Shown piece after piece: positions 44,046-54,440 of a DNA stretch of 64,000 bases (its first letter is position 1; each line of letters begins with the position of its first letter). Position numbers and translations under genes: made by a program. A model generated the notes under the pieces. It did no database searches and was not told where the DNA came from. It saw nothing but the letters and a program-made list of their open reading frames with translations. Source of the stretch: Carettochelys insculpta (lineage: Eukaryota > Chordata > Testudines > Carettochelyidae); contig NC_134141.1 of NCBI RefSeq assembly GCF_033958435.1, positions 98,187,001-98,251,000 on the forward strand, in the 5' to 3' direction.

Positions 44046-46747
44046 AAATGTTTTCCATTCATTGTAAGTTTACCAGGAAAGAAGGTGGCCCTGCATATTT
44101 TTGTGTTTGGCCATTATAAGCTCTCTAGCACCTACTAGCGTATGGTAGTTGCGAGGCTTTATTTATGAGTGTATACACAAGTAAGGGTGCCCTAGTAAGT
44201 CCTAACAGCATGTGAACTACTGCCCCCCCAACCCAAATTTACTTGTCTTGAATGGGGCTGCTCATATGCTTAGAATTAGGCACATGCCAAACTAGGGCCA
44301 TTGTACAGGACCACAGGTAAGCCAGGTTTTAGTACTATGTGCTGTTTATGCCTTGAAAGAGTATATTTTAGGTAACACAGTATAATTGGATTAAAAAATA
44401 TCACAGTCACAGTAAATCCTCTTCTTTATATTTGATTGCATTGAAACATAACATATTTAATTTTTTCCATTAGATTGGAAGTCTTAATGATAGCAAACAT
44501 ATAAAGTGATATCATCCAGTCTAGACTCCAAGGCTATTAATTTTTTCCAGCTCTAAATCAACCAGACTACAAACATTGTCACCTAGGATTTTGGTTCAGT
44601 CAGTTATAAACATATAGGCCAAGGAAGAATGATGAGTTCTTTTACCCAAACATTAGGAGATTGTTCGAATCAGGGTCTGTGTTTGAGTCTTATCATATTG
44701 AAAATACTGGTAATTTGGGTTATAGTAATTTGTAATTATGACTGGCTTTTGCATCTAATATCGTATCAGACTAAATTGTCATGTTTTACTTTTAGGAAAT
44801 AACATGTCCAGTAAAATTGCCGTATTTATATACACCATGCACTTTAAGTAAAATCTTTAGGAAGGGCAAAAATGGGGAATTTAGCCAGTTCTTATTTACT
44901 CTGTGGTTTCCTGTCAAAATTTTAAATGGTAGCGAGAATGGTATCCATTTTTAGTCATGATAATAGACAGATTGTACAGGCAAGCACATTGGTACAGATT
45001 AACCTGTGTGTACAGTAACTGTTTGTAGGGTAAGTGGCCTTTGCGCATAGGATAATGTTATCTTCAGCAACCTGTCCTGCATAGCAGAATCTCCTTAATT
45101 TAGAAACTCAGAATCCTCCCCCAGCATACACTAATGGCTCTCTCTTTAAACAGACATTTGGATTTCTAATTAATCATGATGCCCTTCTCCAGTGTCAGAA
45201 CCTGCTGCTATTGTCCTAATGCCCCAATTAGCTTGCCTGATAGACGGCGGATTTTCCCTACAGCATTATGGACTGTACTCTGTCTGAGAGCATGCTAGAT
45301 ATTTTCGTGTAGCATTTCACATTAAATTTTCACTTTGCATCTCATTTGTATCTCAGTTCATTGGAACTCAATTTCAATAAAAGTCCCATCACTGAACAAA
45401 GGGAGATTAACGTTCTTTACCAACTATTTTCACCTATTGCCCCAAAAGACTAACTTCATTATTATTTTCATAGTATGCTAGTCAAATTTAACTAATATTT
45501 ATTTAATCAAAATCTGTCCTAGTGCAATTAAATAAGAGGTTTCATGTAAATTATTATCACAAGGTTTGAATAACAAAGCTTTTATTTTTGAAGATGCATT
45601 CAATGAAAATATATTTATAATGCATGTAATAGGAGCCACCTGGCTTAAAGTATTTTCTGTTTTTATTGTTTTTGTTTTGGTAGGGGGTCAATCAAAGTAA
45701 AGTGCCCAAGAACAATAATGTATTTCTAATGCAGTATACTTAATAGCTGACTAATAGCCCTTTGTCTATGAGCAATGTGGCAAAGGAAAACAGCTGATAA
45801 TAGTAAAATACATGAAATCCTTCTGTATCTTCACTTATTTGTTCCAAAAGAGGGCAGCAAATGTCTGTTTTGTAGATGACGTATATTTTGAGCTCATCAA
45901 CAGCTGTCATTGAATGACAGCTACATCTTACAGTTCAAGCAACCCTTCCCCCTACATACAACTTAAAGCATGTGTATTTTAAAAAATGATTTTTAGGCTA
46001 AACAATATAAGCAAACATTGGCCAATATAGTGCAACATATAGCATTTAAAATATTAGCCACAGATACTAGCATTTTCTTTTGTCTTCATCCAGCTTTGCC
46101 AAGTCAAAATGAAATCTCTTTTATGGTATAATATATACAGAGGACTCCATCTTCATGGTCTGGTTTCTTTTATGCACTGTCCTTATTCATTAAAAAATAA
46201 ATCTACAAGCCCTTTGGACAGCACTATCTTATTCAAAATGAAAGTGGATTATGTAAAGTACTATAGAGGGTTACGTCGCCAGTGTGCTATTTGTGTAGAT
46301 TTGTGTTAGGAAAAGATGGAAGGTGGATACATTTACACTTAATTCTTAAATCATATGAATTTTGGGAAAATAACTAATTTTCTCAGAGAACTAATACAAT
46401 AGGCAAGATACAGAATTTATATAACACTGAGTTCAGTACTTACCATATTCCTGTAAATCCTAACCTAATGGCAAGGATTACTCACATGCACATGCACTTA
46501 CTCTTGCTCACTCACATGCACACACACACACACACACACTCACACACACACATGCTTGTCTTTAAAATGTCCCTCAGCCATCACACATAATTCATTTTTT
46601 TCTTTTGGTATGGGAACTTATTGCAAAGTATCCAATCTTTCAAACGGGAAAAGGAAAACAAATCATGACCAGCTAAAAGTGATACCAATTTTTTGAGAGT
46701 AGCTCTTAAAAATAAGGAAGATAATTTGGTTCTTATCATTAGAACTC
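44046..46747. other. No gene seen; AT-rich, possible conserved non-coding parts, (CA)n
   Basis: Long repeat-poor AT-rich stretch. The part at about 45,090-45,400 has several AATTA/TAATT sites and no repeat signature. A CA microsatellite lies at 46,509-46,552. Frames such as the 66 codons at 46,109 look like chance. Confidence 0.4.
46509..46552 (+). repeat. (CA)n microsatellite
   Basis: CA run with a CT interruption in the middle. Confidence 0.9.
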
Positions 46748-46929
46748 TAGGGCTATGTCTAGAGTAGAGGTTTTATTTGATTTATTGTCAATAGTTTGTT
46801 ATTACACCGTTTCTTTTTGGCACATTTTTCTTTGGTTAAGTAAAATAGTTATTTGTTTGCCACACCTGTATTGAGCAGGAGTCTGGGAGTAGTGAGGGGG
46901 TGAAAGGAGGGGTTGTGGTGAGGACAGGC

Positions 46930-48507
46930 TAGAGCCGTGAGCATGAGGCTCCTGTTGGGGAGGTGGGAGGTTGGGAAGGGTTACTGGGGGGCCTTGGGAG
47001 AAGCTATCCCACAGGGCTTCATGGATCTGCACCCCATCCTGATGGTCCTGGTGGATGGGCGCTGCACCTAGCTGCTCATACTCATGGCCCTCAAGACCAG
47101 CATTCAATCCCCAACTCAGCAGGAAGGCCTCCCCACTCCCCTCCCCAATATTGTGTGGGGCACAGCATGCCGCCACAACTTGAGGGACCTTGTGCTCCCC
47201 CACATCCAGGCAGGTGAGCAGAAAACTAAAGTGTGTCTTGAGGCAGCCAAAGGTGCACTCGGCCTACATCCTGGCAAGGTCCCTGAAGGTGGTTATTGAA
47301 GAGTTCCTGCATGGGGTCCAGCTGGCTGGTGTAAGGCTTCATGACCATGAGTGGGTAGACTGTGTTGGCCATGATACAGACTGGCATCATCATGTCCCTG
47401 ATCTCCAGCTCACAACAGGGGCCCCATGTGCTCGTCTTCAGCCTCCCGAACAGGTTGGAGTTGCAGAGCACATGAGTTTCATGCGCCTAGCCTGACCAGC
47501 CAACGTAAATGTTTGTGAACTGTCCACAGTGGTTGATCAGGACCTACAACACCATCAAGAAGTATCCCTTGCAGTTGATATACTTCGCCACATTATGCTC
47601 CTGGGCATGTATCATGGGTCCCACCGATAGCCTCAGTGCAGTATGGAAACCCCAGAACAGCAAATCTAGCCACAGCTCCATCCACATTTCCCAGATGGAT
47701 GACCCTCCGCAGCAGGATGATGTTGATGGCCATCATGACCTGCAGAGGAAGGGGACTGAACACACATGTCATGGACTTAGGGAGAGAGTGCTTGGGCTTG
47801 GGGGGTCCTGTCAACCTCCAGTCCCACATCTGATCTCTCTGAGGGCCCCCCATGAGGCAGGGCTGTGCCAAGGTGGGATGACATGGTCTCCCAGGGATGG
47901 GGCCTCCCCCTCCTACCCCACTCCTCACCCCACCAATCCCACATCCTGAGGATCCCTCTTGGGTGGGACACCGACCCCTTTTCCCTGTTCTGGACATTTA
48001 CCCCCCTTTCCCCATGTAGGGACTCCAGCCCAGGAGTGCCTTACCTTCATGAGGATGGCCCTTATGGTGGACTCCCCCATGCAAAACTGGTTGCCCACCA
48101 ACTAGTTGCGGTTGGGGTGGTAAGCTTCCAGAGGGCAACTGTGACCCACTCGTCCAGGAGGATGGTGGGCCTCAGCCAGGTGATCTGTACCCAGAGCATA
48201 GGGGCAAGCCAGGCACAGAGCTCCAGGAAGGTGTTCTTCTGCATGCAGAAGTTCTGGAGCCACTTCTGGTCAGCCCACTGCCCCATGGCCAGCCTGTCCG
48301 ACCAGTTGGAACTGGCACACTGCTTCCTGTGCATACAGGGGTAGGGGTTGCAGGAATTACCATCCTATAGCCATGGCAAAGTCCGTGAACGTGGTCTTGG
48401 GCTTCCCAATCAATGAGGAAGAGGAGGACAATCATCAGGAGGTGCAGCAGCTGCTGCAGCTCTTCTCTGTGGGGCCAATGCAAGCCCATGGGCTGCTGTG
48501 GCATCAA
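46930..48507 (-). pseudogene. Harbinger DDE transposase pseudogene, heavily decayed
   Basis: The start is probably MMPQQPMGLHWPHREELQQL at 48,507. Then, across frames, come SNWSDRLAMGQWADQKWLQN, NTFLELCAWLAP, TVALWKL, FPYCTEAIGGTH, YINCKGYFLMVL, FTNIYVGWSG, MANTVYPLMVMKPYT, CTFGCLKTHFSFLLTCLDVG and VPQVVAACCAPHNI. An intron of about 305 bp (47,740-48,044, GTAAGG...CTGCAG, phase 0) sits at the same place as in the 13.6-15 kb copy. Several frameshifts (about 48,330, 47,600, 47,260) and a stop near 47,549 break it. The first catalytic Asp is Gly (47,623-47,625) and the second is Asn (47,364-47,366). It is inactive. The C-terminal limit is approximate. Confidence 0.82.
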
Positions 48508-48751
48508 GGGTCCCTAGAATGAACTGTGTTTCCTAGAGAGAGACGAAGCCCTGATCTGGCTGTTCTGTCCCTTGTGAAGGTAGGTGAACAGATGTTGGGG
48601 GGGTCCCTTTAAGGGAGCATCTTGCTGGGGCTCTCAGAAGGCAATGGTGACTTGTAACCCTGTCTGCTGTGGTTCTGCATGGGCATTTTGCTGATAGAGT
48701 GGTCAGGCAGTCTGGCTGCTCTCTATTGACAGAGCAGATCACTCTTTTGAC

Positions 48752-48974
48752 CGAAGTATCAGAGGGGTAGCCATGTTAGTTTGTATCTGCAAGAACAATG
48801 AGAAGTCTTGTGGCACCTTGTAGACTAACAGATTTTTTTGGAGCATAAACTTTCACGGGCAAAGACCTGCTTCATCAGATGCATGCAGGATCAGACGAAG
48901 TGGGTCTTTGCTCATGAAAACTTATTCTCCAAAAGAATCTGCTTGTCTATAAGGTGCCACAGGAATTCTCTTTG
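48752..48974. mobile_element. Penelope-type inverted tail pair inside Harbinger element 3
   Basis: The left part is an inverted tail (TCAGAGGGGTAGCCATGTTA, then GGCACCTTGTAGACTAAC, GGAGCATAAACTTTCACG). The right part is a forward tail (GAAGTGGGTCTTTGCTCATG, then TCTATAAGGTGCCACAGG). Flanks TCTTTTGAC (48,743-48,751) and TCTTTTGAT (48,975-48,983) form an 8-9 bp duplication with one transition. Confidence 0.68.
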
Positions 48975-49085
48975 TCTTTTGATCCATGTTTGTCTCAATG
49001 CCATCTGTTGACAGAAATTTTGTCACAAAATATGTTCCGACAAAAATTTTTGTTGACAAATAGCTCCAAGCTAAACACAGCCTAA

Positions 49086-49853
49086 AAGATGTCTGATTCC
49101 TGCTTCTTAAACAGCTCACAGCAAAATTACATCTTTCAGAGCCAAATTGCACACCGAATGTCAAAAACATTACGCAGCACCTTTGCATTCACTTTTTGGC
49201 ATTTTTGAGACATGAATTGCCAAGTGAGAAATTACTTGACTATGAATTATTAAGTGTAGTTGGCACTTTATGAGCTATTCATTGTCAGGTGATTTATTGA
49301 CAGAATTTACTGGACGCCATTATTAAATTACTAAAGTCTGCACTCAGTGGTCTTGACCAGCCACCTAAACAAATTATTTTATCATTGAAGTAACAAATAC
49401 GTTTAATGTCAAGAATAACACAAAGAAAAATTAATACCTATGCTGGGCTGAGAGGAAGACTGCACATAGTTGTTTTACCTTAAGTCCTCTGAAGGGAGTG
49501 GAGGAAGAAGGAGGAGTGGAAATTTACCCAAAAGACAAAACAAAGGAAGATAATAGGTTGTTAAATAGCAAGTCACAGAGGACCAGAGGGATCCATGAAA
49601 CATGGGGGAGAACAAAGCTGGCTCATAAAACTGTGTAAGAGACTCCATGAGGGAGAGATCATGCATCATTTAACAGCCACAAGAGGAAACTGATGGTGCC
49701 TAAGGATTCCAAAAGGAAAGATCATGAGCTAGAAAGAGAGGGAAATAGCTGTGTGAGCTGTTGATTGTTTTGTACAATTTATACTCTCTTGTGCTTTACA
49801 TGACTAAATAGTAAAGAGCAATAAAGTGTTAAAGTGTTACCATCTCTGCAAAC
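49086..49853. other. No gene or recognised repeat seen
   Basis: Unassigned AT-rich sequence. Confidence 0.4.
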
Positions 49854-49866
49854 TGGAGGAATGTGT

Positions 49867-50241
49867 CAAAACAAAAAGCAGTCAAGTAGCACTTTAAAGA
49901 CTAGCAAAATAGTTTATTAGGTGAGCTTTCTGAGTCACTATCGGGGCTCGTCTGCATACTTGGCTTAGTCTAATTCTTGACCTTCCCCCCCCACCTCTCC
50001 ACTCTCGGATTTGCTCACCTTGATTATCTTTTTCTAACTTGTCCTCCTTGCTTACTGTTTTTGGTTCTCTGTGTCTTAAATATTGAGTCTGTTCTGGTCT
50101 GGCTATGGTCTGAAGAAGTGGGTCTGTCCCACAAAAGCTAACCTAATAAACTATTTTGCTAGTCTTTAAAGTGCTACTTGACTGCTTTTTGTTTTGATAG
50201 TGTAGAGACTAGCACGGCTTACTCTCTGTTACTATTCATCA
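49867..50241. mobile_element. Penelope-type inverted tail pair with loop (375 bp)
   Basis: The left arm has AGTAGCACTTTAAAGACTAG and TTTATTAGGTGAGCTTTC. The right arm has CCACAAAAGCTAACCTAATA and CTAGTCTTTAAAGTGCTACT. Arms are about 60 bp, separated by a unique centre of about 200 bp. The end TAGAGACTAGCACGGCTTA is the usual tail terminus. A perfect 13-bp duplication, TGGAGGAATGTGT, flanks it (49,854-49,866 and 50,242-50,254). Confidence 0.72.
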
Positions 50242-50254
50242 TGGAGGAATGTGT

Positions 50255-51527
50255 GTGGGCTACTTCAAAACTGCTGCTTGTTCTCAAAAGAATTAACTTG
50301 TGAACCAGAAACATCACTTCTTTGGGATGGAGTTCTGGGATAGGTTGTGTTTAGGTAAATGGGGTATCTCTGGGGATCAGCATTGTTCCTCAGAGACTCA
50401 GGCAGGAGGACTGAGGAGCTTCACTTCCACAAAGAGGTAGCAGGTTAGAAACAGTGCCCAGGCGATTGGCCTGACAGACCCAGGGAAGAATTAATATTGC
50501 AGCCCACTGAGGCTTTAAAAGTCTGAAATAGTTGGCAATCCATACCAGTGGGGACTTGAATCCCTCTTGCACTCTGTCAGTGGGTGGCCAGGAGAAGGTG
50601 CTCAGTAGCATCACATACCATACATTTTCATAACATTGTAATACTTTTATTTGCTTGGATTTTGGGGTGTTCATTTTGAGGCACCATATTTTCAAAAGTG
50701 ATGAGTGCCAGCAGCTATGAATATCTTTACTGGAGTTACTGATCTTTAGCTCTTCTGAGAATCAGGTGCAGGCTGCCTGCCACTGGCATACCCAAAGACA
50801 GAGGGTATGTAAGTATGCAAAATTACTTCAAAGCTCTGGGCATATCTGCAGTACCTAGGCCAATACCAGTTTAATTTATCATAAGTCAAACACAAACAGT
50901 CTCAAAGTATCGGAGGAAATGTAATGGCCTTTGGTGTATACAAGGAGAGAGGAGATGATCAAATCTGGCCTTAAATTTTGTGATTAAGTCCTTCAATATG
51001 ATGCCTATGGGCCCAGATGATGGAGCTTCAAAGGACCCCACTCTGAACACGATTCTGATATTAGGTGGCACCTATGTTTACCTTCTGCATACAATATAGA
51101 CATCAACAACTTCCTAAAAATGACTGTTCAAAAAAAATTTTGTTGTCACAAACTCCTTGGTCCTAGGGCCATATCTGCACATGGAGCTAGGGGTGATTCC
51201 CAGCTTGCATAGATATACTTGTGTTAGCTCTCCTCCAACACTATAGCTGCTTTATCACATCAGCAATGAGCAGCAGCACAGGTTGGTGGCTCCAGCTGCA
51301 TATGCAGAAGACTCAAGAAGATTTGTACTCAGGGTGGTTAGTTGGTACTGTCTCTTGCCTCTGCCTCCTACCATAACTGCACTATTTTTAACATGCTCAC
51401 TCTATGAGAAACTATCACCCGATTAGCTCCAAATGCAGACCTACCTGAGAAGGGGAATTGGGCAGAACTGCCCTAGAGACCACAGTTTTATGGTTATCCC
51501 AGGTCCATGTCTGCAGACCTCTACCCA
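50255..51527. other. No gene or recognised repeat seen
   Basis: Unassigned sequence before the last family A copy. No exon or repeat end was recognised. Confidence 0.4.
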
Positions 51528-51530
51528 TTT

Positions 51531-52204
51531 GGCTACGTCTACACGTGAAGCCAACATCGAAATAGCCTGAGTAACGTCTACATGTCCTCCAGGGCTGGCA
51601 ACGTCGATGTTCAACTTCGACGTTGCGCAGCACCACATCGAAATAGGCGCTGCGAGGGAACGACTACACGCCAAAGTAGCACACATCGAAATAAGGGTGC
51701 CAGGCACAGCTGCAGACAGGGTCACAGGGCGGACTCAACAGCAAGCCGCTCCCTTAAAGGGCCCCTCCCAGACACACTTGCACTAAACAGCACAAGATAC
51801 ACAGAGCCTACAACTGGTTGCAGACCCTGTGCCTGCAGCATGGATCCCCAGCTGCCGCAGCAGCAGCCAGAAGCCCTGGGCTAAGGGCTGCTGCCCACGG
51901 TGACCATAGAGCCCCACAGGGGCTCAAGAGAGAGCGTCTCTCAACCCCTCAGCTGATGGTCGCCATGGCGGACCCCGCTATTTCGAAGTTGCGGGACGCG
52001 CAACGACTACACGGTCCCTACTTCGACGTTGAATGTCGAAGTAGGGTGCTATTCCTATCCCCTCATGGGGTTAGCGACTTCGACGTCTCTCCGCCTAATG
52101 TCGAAGTTAACTTCGAAATAGCACCCGGCGCATGTAGCCGTGACGGGCGCTATTTCGAAGTTAGTGCCGCTACTTCGAAGTAGCGTGCACGTGTAGACAC
52201 GGCT
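51531..52204 (+). mobile_element. Family A DNA element, copy A6 (674 bp)
   Basis: The termini GGCTACGTCTACACGTGAAG and GCACGTGTAGACACGGCT are flanked by TTT on both sides (51,528-51,530; 52,205-52,207). It lacks about 37 bp near 51,567 relative to A5, which explains its shorter length. Both conserved frames are open (100 codons at 51,582-51,884, starting later because of the deletion; 121 codons at 51,818-52,183). Confidence 0.86.
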
Positions 52205-52207
52205 TTT

Positions 52208-53285
52208 GAGTGACAGCTCACCTTTCTGTGCTCCCTTCACATGACACGCTGCTGAGCTGTTGTTTGCTGCTAAGCAATGCCTAACTTTGATCACCACATG
52301 GGAAGCCACAGAACTGGTAGGTCTTCCTAGTGTTGCATCAAGCAGTATTAACTAATCATGTTTATGCATTTGGACTTTAATCTCTATAGAGGCTGGGGTG
52401 GGGATATTCAGCTTAGAATAGCCATCTATGTTACTTGTAGAGTGCCATTAGTGGACAGAGATTCAGCAGTTTTCCAGCTCCTTCATCTTTTTCTTACTCA
52501 TTGTTTGGCTTGCAGCTTCTTTGTGGGATGTTTGTGGTCCTTTAGTGTCTCCTCTGTGCCTTATCTCAAGAATGTGCACATCGTGTAACAGGCATTAATT
52601 TTTCCTTCTTGTTAGTTGGTTTAAATCTGCTGTCTCTTTCCGTGGTAGAACAGCAAAAGCCTATTTAAGGTGTCTGCTTTGTGATGGAGAAAATATGGAA
52701 TTAATTTAATAGATCATGTTGATTTGGTGTTCCAACATTATCTTCTGGCTTTGGTCTTAGTCCCAAAGAACTCTCTTCCTACCCGTGCACTGCAGCCAGG
52801 GCCAGTAAAACAAATCTTGCATTTCTCCCTCCCTCCTTCACTTAGGAGAAAGCAGTGAACAGTTCTGTAACCAGACGCTGACATTGTGCCTGCTTTAGAG
52901 AACAGGCGTTCTTTGTAGAGTGGTGGCCAATGAAAGAAGAGACAAGGACATCCTGTGAATGACAGCAAAAAAGATCTCCCAGCCTTTGGGTCTGGCAAGC
53001 CTCCAAGGAAAGTAGAGAGCAGCTGACTTGGGCTTTCATAGGAGGAGTTCCAGTTGATTCCACATGTATCCTTCAGCTAGTCTCTGTTGTTTCCCCATCT
53101 CAGATCGTTTGTATTGAAGGCCAGCAATCAGTAATTAATATGTTGCTTTGATCTAAGATGTTAGCTAAAACTGTGCAAAATTACCTGGTGATCCTTAAGT
53201 GAACAGCCACGCTTGGACACGTTAGGGTGAATTGCATGGGCACTTGAACAAGGCAGTGAGGTACATGGGGTGGAGGCAGGGTCCA
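52208..53285. other. No gene or recognised repeat seen
   Basis: Unassigned sequence; chance frames only. Confidence 0.4.
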
Positions 53286-53289
53286 GAGA

Positions 53290-54440
53290 CCCTTTTAAAT
53301 TGTTATAGGGAAATACACCTCAGCACAAACAGGCTAGACCACTAACCCCACACCAAGAACTGAGAAACCAAGTGAATTGGGCAAATCTAAATCAGTCAGC
53401 AACGGAATTTACTGAATTGCTTGCAGACTGCACTATCTGCAGCCTTCCCCCTGTCTACAGGTGACAAACAGGAAAAACCTATGCAGAAAAGATCCATGCC
53501 CTCTGACCTAGCAGCCCAGAGGGCCAGCTGCATAACTTAAAAGGAAAAAATAAGCATGAGATGTATGGTTGTGTAAAATGGGGAGGGATTCTGAGAGGGT
53601 CTGCAGGCGAACAGAAGCAGAAGCAACCAGGGTGTGATGTGTCAGGCCTCGGGTGGAGCCAGCAAACGGCAGGACCATAAAGGGGGGCAACAATGTAAGG
53701 AGGGGGAGTAACTCCCAAATCCTGGAGGGACCGGACGCTGTCTGCGACAAGGACTGATCACCCTTCAACGCTCCTCCTGCCTGCTCGCGAGTTAAACAGA
53801 ATAGTGTGTGAATACCTATTGGTACCATGAAGAAATTTGTACCAGTATAGCTTAGATAGCCAGATGCAGTGTTTTGTTGTTTTGTTCCTGTACCTGCTCA
53901 GCTGTGTAAGTAAAAGCTAGCATTTGCCTTTTTATCTCTGGTTTTCCTTTTAGTACCCTGCCATAGCTATGTGTATTATTGTGTGTATGTCTTTAGTTTC
54001 ATGAGCCTGTAAGGGTCACGTGTAAGGCTGAGGCAGAGACGCCCCAGAATCCCTGAAAGCAAGCTGCCTCAGCTGGGAAGCGTGGTCCACTGAACCTCGT
54101 GTTCTACAGGACAGTTTGTTTGTTTGTATCTGTACGTCACACTCTCCTATTAACCCTTAAGTCATATCCCCTGAAACTCAAAACTCTCACTTCCTGGAGA
54201 TAGAAAACAGCTCTTAGAAATCAGGATAAATAACAGCCAATGAACTCCACCAACCCGTGGGCTGTTTTAGATAACTACTGGGAGTTAGAAAAACCTCAGG
54301 GGGTGTTTCTCTTTCTTTTGGGTGTAATCCTATTCCTCCTGTTAGTAGTGTGGTGTAATCCACGGCTATAATAACACCAGTTTCGTAAAAGCAAAATCAA
54401 TCCCAGTGGTGCGGGTCATCACTGAGACGCAGCCCTCCTT
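53290..54440. repeat. Possible LTR-derived or other old repeat block
   Basis: This block is richer in G and C than its flanks and has an LTR-like texture: GGACCGGACGCTGTCTGCGA at about 53,729 and short tandem TTTGTTTGTTTG at about 54,116-54,127. No paired termini or target duplication were found, and no retroviral coding sequence is visible. This is a weak call; it may be unrelated unique sequence. Confidence 0.22.

Larger units (their letters stand above)
46751..49082 (-). mobile_element. PIF/Harbinger-type element 3 (2.3 kb), interrupted
   Basis: The left end GGCTATGTCTAGAGTAGAG pairs with the right end CTAAACACAGCC. Flanks TAG and TAA differ by one transition. Subterminal TTGTTGACAAATAGC and CTATTGACAGAG motifs put it with family B. 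It contains a minus-strand transposase pseudogene, a leader with CCCTTTAAGGGAGC at about 48,605 that is also present inside family A copies, and a Penelope-type insertion at 48,752-48,974. No Myb-type gene is left. Confidence 0.83.
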
